Source of the DNA: VXPQ01 sp964608315
GTDB taxonomy: Bacteria; Bacteroidota; Rhodothermia; Rhodothermales; VXPQ01
NCBI GenBank assembly: GCA_964608315.1
Contig: CAZSNF010000005.1
Span: 1 to 64,000 of the forward strand
Reading direction: 5' to 3'
Length of the DNA stretch: 64,000 bases
Under the pieces are notes generated by a model. The model searched no databases. It was not told the DNA's origin and saw only the letters and a program-made list of their open reading frames with translations. The translations under genes were made by a program, and so were the position numbers. Below, in pieces: positions 17,841 to 25,702 of this stretch (position 1 is the stretch's first letter; each line of letters opens with the position of its first letter).

Positions 17841-20018
17841 CTAACGGATGAACAGCATTTCCCGGTAGGTCGGCACCGGCCATAATTCGTTCGGCACCGC
17901 CCGTTCGAGCTTGTCGCATGCGAGCCGCACGGCGTCCATGGCCGGAATGACCTTGTCGCGTATGTGCACCGCGTGAGCATCTCCGCCGTCGAAATTGGTC
18001 ATGTTCACCGCCTTCAACCGGTCAATGGCTTCGCGCAATTCGTCTATGAGGTCGCCGGTTGCGGAAGCCGTCGCCGCCATGCCCGCGGAGGAAACGTCGA
18101 TCTCCCGTGCTTGCGAAACGGTTGTCGTTAATTGCCCGAAATACTTCGCCGCGGCGGGAAGCACCATCGTTTCGGCCATGGCCTGCGTGGTTTCCGCTTC
18201 GATATTGACCGTAATGACGTACTGCTCAAGCCATATTTCGTGCCGGCTGCGGAGTTCCTTCTCCGAAAGGACATTCGCTTTCTCGAAAAGCGAGATGTTT
18301 TTCTCGTCGAGCATTTTTTCAAGCGCGTCGACGGTCGTGCGCAAGTTCAGCAGACCGCGGCGTTCGGCTTCGGCGTGCCATTCGTCCGAGTAGTTGTCCC
18401 CCTCGAACAGGATAGCTTTCGTTTCCAGCGTGGACTCCTGAAGCGTCTGCGCCACGGCTTGCTCGAACGTCGTTCCGTCGTTCAGTCTGGCTTCCAGGTT
18501 TGAGGACAGGTCGTTCAACGCATCCGCCATGGCTACGTTGAGCACCGTGTTGACGAACGAGATCGTCTGGTTGGACCCGACGGCGCGGAATTCGAACTTG
18601 TTGCCCGTGAAAGCGAACGGGGACGTCCGGTTGCGGTCGCCCGAATGGCGCGGCAAATGCGGCAGGACCGGGCTCCCGAGCCCAAGGAAATCACTCTCCT
18701 TGTTCGACATGGCCGCGCCTTCCGAAATCTTGTCGAAGATGTCGTACAGGGCCTCGCCGAGGAAAACGCTCAGGATGGCCGGAGGCGCTTCGTTGGCGCC
18801 GAGCCGGTGATCGTTTCCGGCGGTCGCCACAGCGATGCGCAAGAGGTCCTGGTGCTTGAACACTGCGCGGATTACGGCGGCGCAGAAGAACAGGAACCGC
18901 AGGTTCTGGGAAGGATCGTCTCCCGGGTCGAGCAGGTTCATGCCCGTGTTCGTAGACATGGACCAGTTGTTGTGCTTGCCCGATCCGTTCAACCCGTCGA
19001 ACGGCTTCTCGTGCAGCAGGCAAACAAGGCCGTACTTGCGGGCCGTCTTTTGCAGCATGAGCATGATCAGGTGCTGGTGATCGGCCCCAAGGTTCGAGTT
19101 TTCGAAAATCGGCGCGATTTCGTACTGGCTCGGCGCGACTTCGTTGTGGCGCGTCTTGACGGGTACGCCAAGGCGATACAGTTCCCGTTCCGCTTCGAGC
19201 ATGTACGACAGGACCCGGTCTTCGATCGTCCCGAAATAATGGTCGTCCAGCTCGTGTCCCTTGGGCGGCTTGGTGCCGATGAGGGTGCGTCCCGTCGTTA
19301 CGAGGTCCGGGCGGCGGTAAAAATATTCCTCGTCGAGCAGGAAGTATTCCTGTTCGGCGCCCACAGTGGAGTACACGTTGCGCACGTCGTCTACGCCGAA
19401 CAGTTTCAGGGCGCTCCGGGCGGCGGCGTCCAGCGCCGCGATGGAGCGCAGCAGAGGAATCTTGTAGTCCAGCGCCTCGCCTGTCCAGGACGTGAACGCC
19501 GTGGGGATCGACATGTAGGCCCCGTTTTCATTCTCAATGAGAAAGGCGGGCGAGGTGGGGTCCCACGCCGTATAGCCGCGCGCTTCGAAGGTGGCGCGCA
19601 AGCCGCCGCTCGGAAAACTCGATGCGTCCGGCTCGCCCTGTATCAGGTTGCTCCCGGAAAACTCGGCGATGGCGCCGCCGCCCTTGTTCGGGGTGATGAA
19701 GCTGTCGTGCTTTTCGGCGGTCGAGCCAGTCAGGGGCTGGAACCAGTGCGTAAAGTGCGTTCCGCCCCGCTCCCGGGCCCATTCCTTCATGGCGGTCGCT
19801 ACGGTGTCCGCTACGGTCGGATCGACCGGCTCATTGTTTTCGATGGTGGCGAGAAGCCGTTCGTAAACCTTCTTCGGAAGCCGGCTTTTCATAGCCTCCA
19901 GACCAAAAACATTCTCCCCGAAGATGTTTTCGATATCTATGGGGAGTTTCGGCGCCTTGGCGTCCGATACGAATTTGGTGGCGGCTTTTACGTTGTAGTC
20001 GTCCATTAACCTGGACAT
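17841..20018 (-). CDS. glnN: Glutamine synthetase type III (GlnN)
   Basis: GSIII makes glutamine from glutamate, ammonia and ATP as a large dodecamer. The protein is 725 aa, the length typical of type III and much longer than types I and II. Recognisable blocks are FGENVFGLEAMKSRLPKKVYE near the N-terminus, THFTHWFQPLTGSTAEKHDSF, AEQEYFLLDEEYFYRRPDL, ARHNEVAPSQYEIAPIFENSN-like text, LLHEKPFDGLNGSGKHNNWS and the RNRTSPFAFTGNKFEFRAVGS block. The ATG at 20018 is chosen; the frame stays open 25 codons upstream but that part is basic and not family-like. It is 78 bp downstream of an AsnC-type regulator on the same strand, which probably controls it. Confidence 0.96.
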   Translation of the reverse strand: MSRLMDDYNVKAATKFVSDAKAPKLPIDIENIFGENVFGLEAMKSRLPKKVYERLLATIENNEPVDPTVADTVATAMKEWARERGGTHFTHWFQPLTGSTAEKHDSFITPNKGGGAIAEFSGSNLIQGEPDASSFPSGGLRATFEARGYTAWDPTSPAFLIENENGAYMSIPTAFTSWTGEALDYKIPLLRSIAALDAAARSALKLFGVDDVRNVYSTVGAEQEYFLLDEEYFYRRPDLVTTGRTLIGTKPPKGHELDDHYFGTIEDRVLSYMLEAERELYRLGVPVKTRHNEVAPSQYEIAPIFENSNLGADHQHLIMLMLQKTARKYGLVCLLHEKPFDGLNGSGKHNNWSMSTNTGMNLLDPGDDPSQNLRFLFFCAAVIRAVFKHQDLLRIAVATAGNDHRLGANEAPPAILSVFLGEALYDIFDKISEGAAMSNKESDFLGLGSPVLPHLPRHSGDRNRTSPFAFTGNKFEFRAVGSNQTISFVNTVLNVAMADALNDLSSNLEARLNDGTTFEQAVAQTLQESTLETKAILFEGDNYSDEWHAEAERRGLLNLRTTVDALEKMLDEKNISLFEKANVLSEKELRSRHEIWLEQYVITVNIEAETTQAMAETMVLPAAAKYFGQLTTTVSQAREIDVSSAGMAATASATGDLIDELREAIDRLKAVNMTNFDGGDAHAVHIRDKVIPAMDAVRLACDKLERAVPNELWPVPTYREMLFIR

Positions 20019-20096
20019 AGCGTTTCGGCGTTTGGTGGCAAGGGGGTATGCGGGTATGCAGGGGGCGCAAGGCGGCCTTGCGCAGCGCGGCAAGGT

Positions 20097-20573
20097 TTAG
20101 TTCTCCGCGATGTCGGTCGTAAACGGCTTGATGCGCCTTGATTCCTTGAATGTGCTCAACACGATGTTGGTCGAGGTGCTATACACGCCAGGCAGCGACT
20201 GAATTTTTCCGAGAAGTTGCTCAAGGTTGGTAGTGCTCGCGATACGCACCTTCAGAAGATGGCTTCCTTCCCCCGTAATGGAGTGCACTTCCTGCACCTC
20301 CGGGAAAACGAGCGCCTCGTTCACGAAGTGGTCGTAATTCGAGGATCCGTCCACGGTTACGCGGATAAAAGCAGTAATGTCTATGTGGAACCGCTTGGGC
20401 GCAAGCACGGCGTGATAGCCTGTGATGACCCCGCGTTCCTCGAGCTTGCGCATGCGCTCGCTGATTGAGGGCACGGAAAGCCCTACGATTTCCGCAATGG
20501 CGTTGCGCTTCATGCGCCCGCTGTCCTGCAGCAGGTTAAGGATGGTGACATCGATGTCGTCGATTCGGTACAT
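20097..20573 (-). CDS. Lrp/AsnC family transcriptional regulator
   Basis: This is a 158-aa feast/famine regulator. The N-terminal winged helix-turn-helix is at about residues 4-60 (DDIDVTILNLLQDSGRMKRNAIAEIVGLSVPSISERMRKLEERGVI). The C-terminal RAM effector domain is at about 70-145 (TAFIRVTV, VQEVHSITGEGSHLLKVRI). Members bind amino acids and form octamers. It is the gene directly upstream of glnN on the same strand, which makes glutamine or ammonia-linked regulation of glnN a reasonable inference. The ATG start is well placed at the start of the family alignment. Confidence 0.92.
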   Translation of the reverse strand: MYRIDDIDVTILNLLQDSGRMKRNAIAEIVGLSVPSISERMRKLEERGVITGYHAVLAPKRFHIDITAFIRVTVDGSSNYDHFVNEALVFPEVQEVHSITGEGSHLLKVRIASTTNLEQLLGKIQSLPGVYSTSTNIVLSTFKESRRIKPFTTDIAEN

Positions 20574-20705
20574 GGCGTTTCATAGCGTTTGATGGCGGCG
20601 AAGGTATGGGGGTACGCAATGATCTGCCCGGCGGTCATGATGCCTTATGGGCAAATAACTTGCAACTTGACCAGTAAAGCACAAGGCGCAAGACGCAAAT
20701 CTATT

Positions 20706-20874
20706 AAGGATACTCTATTCAATCTGCTTCGATCAGCGCTTCGCGTTCGGTCGTACAGAACATCGTGATGACGTCATTGAAGTCAACGGTAAACGCTTCG
20801 TATTCGGTGCATGGCGAACGTGAAGCGCCCTTCGCAGCCTCTGAATTTTGCAGATTTAATCAGAGTATCCTTAA
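20706..20874. repeat. Dispersed MITE-like repeat, copy C (central hairpin deleted)
   Basis: Both inverted termini are present (AAGGATACTCTATTCAATC at the left and GATTTAATCAGAGTATCC at the right), but the copy is only 169 bp. The central hairpin is missing: CGCCCTTCG joins directly to CAGCCTCTGAA. It fills much of the 507-bp gap between the AsnC-type gene and the TIM-barrel gene. The remaining gap (20574-20705, 20875-21080) shows no further gene. Confidence 0.85.
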
Positions 20875-21080
20875 CTAATTTAGGGAAATATGCGCGAAAA
20901 CATCCGAAAATTCAGATTTTTAACCCGTTTTTTGCAAACAGGGCCGGATTTGCTTGCGAGGCCGCGCCGCGCGGAAGCCGAAGCGCTCGAATGGGATGCG
21001 AACATGGGGCGCCCCCGGACGTACCCGTAAGGGACATGCAACGACTGGCCGCCAATCACGAACCATAAGACGCGAAAGTT

Positions 21081-22028
21081 ATGCACCGCAGAGATTTTTT
21101 TCGCAGCACCGCCGCAGCCGGCGGACTGCTTGGACTGGGCGCCGCCGCGCCTGTCAGGGCCCTCGCCCCGATGACGGAACTGGGCCGCAAGCCGGGCAAC
21201 CGGATCGGCGTATCCACGTACTCGTTCTGGCGTTTCGCCGGAGACCGGGAGAATTATCCGATCGCTTCCTGCATCGAACAGGCCGCGGACATGGGCTTCG
21301 ACGGCGTGGAGATTCTTCATGTCCAGATGGGGTCCGAGGAGAACGCCCATTTGCAGATGCTGAAGCGCAAGGCCATCGAGTCGGGCCTGGACCTGATGGG
21401 GTTTTCGACCCACCAGGGTTTCGTCTCGCCGGATGCGGCGAAGCGTCAGGAGAATGTGGACAGAACCCGGCGTCAGATAGATATCGCCGCCGCGCTGGGC
21501 ATTCCCACCATGCGGATCAATACGGGACGCTGGGGCACGAGCGAATCGTTCGACGCCCTGATGGCCAACCGGGGCATTGAACCGCCGCTGGAAGGGCATA
21601 CGGACGAGGAAGCGTTCGAATGGGTCATCGACGCCATCGGTTCGTGCGTCGATCACGCCGCGGAGCGGGGCGTCGTCCTGGGGCTGGAGAATCACTGGGG
21701 GCTTGGGCGTACGCCCGAAGGGGTGCTCCGCATCGTGCGCGCCATTGATTCGCCCTGGCTCCAGGTTACCCTCGATACGGGCAATTTTCTGGAAGACCCG
21801 TACGACAAACTGGCCATGCTGGCGCCGTACGCCGTGCTCGTGCAGGCCAAGACCTATTACGGCGGCGGCACCTGGTATACGCTCGATCTGGATTACGACC
21901 GCATTGCGAAAATCATGCGCGACGCCGGGTTTCGGGGGTATGTCTCGCTGGAATTCGAGGGGAAGGAAGACCCCGGCGCAGCGATTCCGAAGAGTCTGGC
22001 GCTATTGCGCGACGCATTCGGGGCGTAA
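21081..22028 (+). CDS. Tat-exported sugar phosphate isomerase/epimerase-like TIM-barrel protein
   Basis: This is a 315-aa protein of the xylose-isomerase-like TIM-barrel superfamily. The N-terminus HRRDFFRSTAAAGGLLGLGA is a twin-arginine signal, so the protein is probably exported to the periplasm already folded. The barrel carries IGVSTYSFWRF, MGFDGVEILHVQM, GLENHWGLGRTPEG, VTLDTGNFLEDPY and GYVSLEFEGKEDP, which include the acidic and His residues that bind a divalent metal in this family. The substrate is unknown; relatives act on sugars such as keto-sugars and inosose. It stands alone on the plus strand. Confidence 0.87.
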   Translation: MHRRDFFRSTAAAGGLLGLGAAAPVRALAPMTELGRKPGNRIGVSTYSFWRFAGDRENYPIASCIEQAADMGFDGVEILHVQMGSEENAHLQMLKRKAIESGLDLMGFSTHQGFVSPDAAKRQENVDRTRRQIDIAAALGIPTMRINTGRWGTSESFDALMANRGIEPPLEGHTDEEAFEWVIDAIGSCVDHAAERGVVLGLENHWGLGRTPEGVLRIVRAIDSPWLQVTLDTGNFLEDPYDKLAMLAPYAVLVQAKTYYGGGTWYTLDLDYDRIAKIMRDAGFRGYVSLEFEGKEDPGAAIPKSLALLRDAFGA

Positions 22029-22096
22029 CGGGATCGCAACGGGCCGTCGGATCACAAAACGCCGCGCCGTTGTATAATCGCCCGGTTTCGCGCCGT

Positions 22097-22126
22097 TTTA
22101 CATTGCGCGATATTATGTGATAGAAT
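22097..22126 (+). promoter_or_regulatory. Promoter of tRNA-Ile
   Basis: TTTACA at 22097-22102 and TAGAAT at 22121-22126 are separated by 18 bp and lie about 44 bp before the mature tRNA start. The pair fits a sigma-70-type promoter. A short tandem repeat fills the space between the -10 and the tRNA. Confidence 0.55.
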
Positions 22127-22153
22127 TGTGCGATAGCATTGTGCGATAGCATT
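22112..22153. repeat. 13-bp tandem repeat in the tRNA-Ile leader
   Basis: Two perfect copies of TTGTGCGATAGCA lie at 22126-22138 and 22139-22151. A degenerate third unit (ATTATGTGATAGAA) stands before them. They lie between the promoter -10 and the tRNA 5' end. Confidence 0.7.
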
Positions 22154-22169
22154 GCGCGCATGCGCACCC

Positions 22170-22242
22170 GGGCCCGTAGCTCAGTGGTTAGAGCAGTGGA
22201 CTCATAATCCATTGGTCGTAGGTTCGAACCCTACCGGGCCCA
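22170..22242 (+). tRNA. tRNA with CAT anticodon, probably tRNA-Ile2
   Basis: A 73-nt cloverleaf has acceptor GGGCCCG/CGGGCCC, D-arm AGCTCAGTGGTTAGAGC, anticodon loop CTCATAA with anticodon CAT, and T-arm GGTTCGAACCC. The D-arm and the ACTCATAATC...TTGGTCG context match tRNA-Ile2, whose C34 is changed to lysidine to read AUA, rather than elongator Met. CCA is not encoded. The final call between Ile2 and Met is an inference from similarity. Confidence 0.9.
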
Positions 22243-22251
22243 CTCTTCCGG

Positions 22252-22431
22252 CGCCTCGACATCGCCGGCGTGCTTGGGCGCGAAGTGACTTCTGTGGCCC
22301 CCGTTCGCAGTCAATTGATCAACAAGGGCATGATATGGAGCCCAGGCCACGGCGACACTGCTTTCACCGTTCCGTTATTCCACGAGTTTATGATGCGCAT
22401 CATGCCCGAAGACGCCCGACGACAGTCGTGA
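22252..22431 (+). pseudogene. C-terminal fragment of an AAA+ ATPase-type protein
   Basis: Starting 9 bp after the tRNA, an open stretch of 59 codons ends in TGA at 22429-22431. It reads RLDIAGVLGREVTSVAPVR, then SQLINKGMIWSPGHGDTAFT and VPLFHEFMMRIMPEDARRQS. The KGMIWSPGHGDTAFTVP block is the winged-helix end found in many stand-alone bacterial ATP-binding proteins of the P-loop ATPase class. The ATPase part is absent and no start codon with a ribosome site precedes it. It is therefore called a gene remnant left next to a tRNA, a common integration site. The family call rests on recall of the motif. Confidence 0.55.
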
Positions 22432-22443
22432 GAAGCGGTTCCG

Positions 22444-22720
22444 AATCAGCGTATCCCGTATTTTAGGATACTCTGACTAAATCTGCTTCGATCAGCGCTT
22501 CACGTTCGTGCGTACAGGACATTGTGCCGGCGCCGTTGAAATCAGCGGTAAAAGCTGCAAATTCGGGGCATGGCGTACGTGAAGCGCCCTTCGGGAGGCT
22601 GCGAGAAACGCGCTGGCTGTGTCATTCCTCATTATGCGGGGCCTGCCACACTGCTTCGTCATTCCTTGCCAGCGCGCCTCTCGCAACCTCTGAACTTTGC
22701 ACATTTAATCAGAGCATCCT
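22444..22720. repeat. Dispersed MITE-like repeat, copy D, plus an adjoining extra end
   Basis: A full 256-bp copy runs from AGGATACTCTGACTAAATC at 22465 to TTTAATCAGAGCATCC at about 22720, with the inner hairpin intact. Just before it, AATCAGCGTATCCC at 22444-22457 is a loose right end of another copy. The pair fills most of the gap between the ATPase remnant and the DUF3224 gene. Confidence 0.88.
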
Positions 22721-22758
22721 ATATGCAATCGCAGCGCCTGATCTAAAGACACGCCATC

Positions 22759-23172
22759 ATGGAAGCCAAATGCACATTCGACGTAACGGAATGGAAACCC
22801 TCTCCCGGCGACGCCCCGAAAGAAGGCCCTGCCCTCGCGCGCGTAGCCATTCGGAAGAAATTCCAGGGGGAACTTGACGGAGAAAGCGTGGGCGAGGGCC
22901 TTTTTTGCGGCCTGAGCGACCCGGAAGCCGGGGCGGGCTATGTGGTTTCGGAGCGGGTGACCGGCGCGCTGGCCGGACGATCCGGCACGTTCGTGCTGCA
23001 ACACGGCGGCGTCATGGGACCGGGCATGGCGCCGCGTTCGTTCGGGAATGTGGTGCCGGGATCGGGCACGGGCGAATTGGCCGGCCTCCGGGGCGAAATG
23101 GAAATCAGCCGCACGGAAGACGGCGCGCATGTGCTCGCCCTGCGCTATGCATTCGACGAAAACGCCGCCTGA
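22759..23172 (+). CDS. DUF3224 family protein
   Basis: This is a 137-aa soluble protein with an allene-oxide-cyclase-like beta-barrel fold known as DUF3224. The family marks seen are FDVTEWKP at the N-terminus, the barrel strand VAIRKKFQGELDGESVGEG, GTFVLQHGGVM and the closing VVPGSGTGELAGLRGEMEI. No function is established for the family. It lies between two repeat copies and is probably transcribed on its own. Confidence 0.85.
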   Translation: MEAKCTFDVTEWKPSPGDAPKEGPALARVAIRKKFQGELDGESVGEGLFCGLSDPEAGAGYVVSERVTGALAGRSGTFVLQHGGVMGPGMAPRSFGNVVPGSGTGELAGLRGEMEISRTEDGAHVLALRYAFDENAA

Positions 23173-23257
23173 ACTCGTAAGGAGAGGACATCGATCCGGC
23201 GAACAGGCCCGCCGTACGCCGACGCCCGCAAGGCGCCGTCCTGCGCAATACCCCCAC

Positions 23258-23332
23258 GCATTGATCCGTCATTCCTCGCCAGCGCGCCCCTCGCAACCTC
23301 TGAACTTTGCAGATTTAATCAGCGTATCCTTG
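23258..23332. repeat. Dispersed repeat, right-half copy E
   Basis: Only the right part of the repeat is present: a diverged GTCATTCCTCGCCAGCGC segment, then CCTCTGAACTTTGCAGATTT and AATCAGCGTATCCTT. It lies 35 bp before the start of the PHP-domain gene. Confidence 0.8.
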
Positions 23333-23367
23333 GTTAGCCTGTCCTTTAAATCCCTCCGCCTGTTCCC

Positions 23368-24606
23368 GTGCGACCCCTTTTCTGCTTCCTTGTCCTGTTT
23401 CTATGGACCGCTTCCGGCGCGGCGGCGCAACAGGCGGAGAACGCCGCCGACGCCCGCCGCATTACGTTTCCGGACGTTCCGGGATACCTTACGCTGGTAT
23501 GCGATTTTCATACGCATACGGTGTTCTCCGACGGGAGCGTGTGGCCCAATATCCGGGTTGAGGAAGCGCTGCGCGACGGACTGGATTGCCTGGCCATTAC
23601 GGATCACCTCGAATACCAGCCGCATATCGACGACATACCCCATCCGGACCGCAACCGGAGTTACGATCTGGCGGCGCGGGTAGTCGAAAGAATGATGGAG
23701 AATGAACGGGAAGAAGCGACGGACGGAGAGGCGGCGGAAGAAGGCGAAAAAGAAGCGGACGAACCGCTGCTCGTGTTGCGGGGCGCGGAGATTACGCGGA
23801 TCATGCCGCCGGGCCACATTAATGCCGTCTTGCTGCAAGACATCAACCCCGTGCTGGTGGACTCCGCCGCGGATGCGGTCCGCGAGGCCAACCGGCAAGG
23901 AGCGTTCGTGTTCTGGAATCATCCGAGCTGGCCGGCGCAAAAACCGGATGCGATCGCAGAACTCACCGACATGCATCGCCAGTTTATCGACGCGGGACTG
24001 CTGCATGGCGTCGAAGTGGTCAACGAAAGATGGTATTCGGACGAAGCGCTCCAGATCGCCCTTGATCATAACCTGGCTATTCTTGGCACATCGGACATTC
24101 ACGGGTTGATAGACTGGACATTCGATGTGCCGGGAGGCGGCCACCGGTCCGTCACGCTCGTTTTTGCAACGGAACGCTCTGTCGAAGCCATCGGGGAGGC
24201 GCTCCGGATGCGGCGGACAGCGGCATGGTACAAGAATATCCTGATCGGCAGACTGGAGCATATGCAGCCGCTGATCGAGGTGTCGCTCTCGATAAAGACT
24301 GCGGAATACGGTAAAAACAACTCTGTGCTCCACATAGCCATCGAAAACATATCCGATGCGGCGTTTACGCTGCGCAACCGGTCGGAGAAATACACCTTCG
24401 CCGATGCGACGGACCTTATCGTCCTCGAGCCGCATTCCGTCACCTGGATAGAGGTGAAGACCGGCGAGCGGGGGTTCCGGCATCAACTTGTTTTCGAGGC
24501 GCTCAACGTGGTGATTGCGCCGTCCACGCATCCCGAATGGAGCGTGATCGTGGAGGTGGAAGAGATGCGGGAGCACGAAACGGAGGAAAGCGAACAGGAG
24601 GATTAG
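23368..24606 (+). CDS. Secreted PHP-domain protein (predicted metal-dependent phosphoesterase)
   Basis: This 412-aa protein starts at GTG 23368 with a signal peptide (PLFCFLVLFLWTASGAAAQ, cleavage near residue 20). The PHP domain covers about 40-270. Metal-binding motifs are DFHTHTVFSDGS at about 46-57, ITDHLEYQPHIDD, WNHPSWPAQ and GTSDIHGLIDW near 245. A Glu-rich insertion (EREEATDGEAAEEGEKEADE) lies near residues 112-133. The last 120 residues form a separate, probably beta-rich domain. PHP proteins hydrolyse phosphoesters or phosphates; the substrate is unknown. Export to the periplasm is less usual than the cytoplasmic location of most PHP enzymes. Confidence 0.87.
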   Translation: MRPLFCFLVLFLWTASGAAAQQAENAADARRITFPDVPGYLTLVCDFHTHTVFSDGSVWPNIRVEEALRDGLDCLAITDHLEYQPHIDDIPHPDRNRSYDLAARVVERMMENEREEATDGEAAEEGEKEADEPLLVLRGAEITRIMPPGHINAVLLQDINPVLVDSAADAVREANRQGAFVFWNHPSWPAQKPDAIAELTDMHRQFIDAGLLHGVEVVNERWYSDEALQIALDHNLAILGTSDIHGLIDWTFDVPGGGHRSVTLVFATERSVEAIGEALRMRRTAAWYKNILIGRLEHMQPLIEVSLSIKTAEYGKNNSVLHIAIENISDAAFTLRNRSEKYTFADATDLIVLEPHSVTWIEVKTGERGFRHQLVFEALNVVIAPSTHPEWSVIVEVEEMREHETEESEQED

Positions 24607-24622
24607 TTCGGCGCGCCGTCGC

Positions 24623-24901
24623 GGATTTTTTCCCTGCGTTTGGGGTTTGATTCGGAAAGTGGTCATAAAATGTGGACACTTTATGTGTTGCGGGCGGAAG
24701 CGTTGCGCCGCGCGCCCCGCAGCCCCTGAATTTTGCGAACTTAATCAGAGTATCCTTGCGCGAAAAGGCGCGCACAGACCCGTTCCCCGTTCCGCCCTGC
24801 GCCAGCGTACCCTGTTTCTCCCGCATGGATTTTGCTCCTGCGTTTGCAACCCTGTCCGAAAAAATGGTCATAAAATGTGGACACTTTCTGTGTTGCAGGT
24901 T
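24623..24901. repeat. Pair of imperfect direct repeats of about 75 bp
   Basis: Two related stretches lie at about 24623-24697 and 24825-24901, about 205 bp apart. Each contains CCTGCGTTTG, then a perfect 22-bp core beginning GGTCATAAAATGTGGACA (24661-24682 and 24866-24887), then TGTGTTGC. Between them sits a solitary end of the dispersed repeat. The core resembles the short repeats near the ends of IS21-type elements, but no transposase is present. Confidence 0.7.
24714..24757. repeat. Dispersed repeat, right-end fragment F
   Basis: About 44 bp remain: CAGCCCCTGAATTTTGCGAA followed by TTAATCAGAGTATCCTT. It lies between the two 75-bp direct repeats. Confidence 0.75.
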
Positions 24902-25244
24902 GTTGGGAGAACGGGGCTGAACAAGGGCGGGCGTGTAACTTTAATTATTTAACCCCGATTATCGAGAGGCTAAATATTTTAGGTTGCGTTGGTTAAGGCA
25001 TTCCTCATCTCCTCAAAAGCACCTCCTGATTTCCCCAAATGTAACAATGTTGCAACGCCGCTGATAAAGCCTTGCGCAGGAGGCAATCGGTGCATATCTT
25101 GCAATCGTTCCTCATGGCGACCGCCGTGCGCAAGGCATTGATCCAGCCTGGCGCAGGCGCTTCAAACGGGTTTAGGGTTTGGCCCGGAACGCCTTGACCA
25201 GACGTTGCAGGACGTTCCAAAGCAACAAAACCGCTGGACGCAAA
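24902..25244. other. Intergenic stretch without a recognisable gene
   Basis: No convincing reading frame, RNA gene or repeat was recognised here. The first 60 bases are AT-rich (TTAATTATTTAACCCC, TAAATATTTTAGG) compared with the GC-rich neighbourhood. A minus-strand frame at 25005-25220 has no family features and no ribosome site that stands out. Confidence 0.5.
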
Positions 25245-25523
25245 ATGAAAGACTGGCTAAAGCAATACGTGCTGCCTTACGTCCCGTTAGCTACGTTCGG
25301 CTTGTTGCTCCTGGGTTTTTATTCCGGCCTTCGGGCGGATCTGCGGGAAATATCCGGGCGCATCGACGCAGTCAACGAAACCCTGTCCAGGCGCATCGAC
25401 GAGGTCAACGAAACCTTGTCGGACGTGCGGGAGCGGTTGGCCGTCATCGAAACCCGAATCAGGGCAGACGGCCCGCTTCCGGTCGAGAAAGACGCAACGG
25501 TAAAGCCCGTGAACGGGCCTTGA
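25245..25523 (+). CDS. Small membrane-anchored coiled-coil protein
   Basis: This is a 92-aa hypothetical protein. One membrane helix (about residues 8-27, LPYVPLATFGLLLLGFYSGL) is followed by a coiled-coil stretch with two near-identical units, RIDAVNETLS and RIDEVNETLS, and then DVRERLAVIETRIRADG. The ATG at 25245 is chosen because the protein then starts MKDWLKQYV, just before the membrane helix. Such proteins are often found near phage-derived or defence regions. No specific family is recognised. It sits just upstream of the methyltransferase island on the same strand, but the gap of 260 bp and the promoter in it argue for a separate transcript. Confidence 0.65.
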   Translation: MKDWLKQYVLPYVPLATFGLLLLGFYSGLRADLREISGRIDAVNETLSRRIDEVNETLSDVRERLAVIETRIRADGPLPVEKDATVKPVNGP

Positions 25524-25702
25524 CTGTCCGGTGGGACGATGCCGGAAAATATTGATCCCGCATCACGGCAATATCGCGACCTATACACCTTAAAATCCCA
25601 AAAACGCTGTCCAAGCAACCCGAACCACCTCTCCACTTCTTTCCTATAGCGTACATCAAACCTACCGAAAAGTCGGCAAAAAATGAAAGATTTAAAAAAT
25701 CC

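Noticed and set aside
25005..25220. Minus-strand 71-codon frame in the gap before the small membrane protein
   Set aside because: No family similarity, no supporting ribosome site and no neighbours it could belong with.
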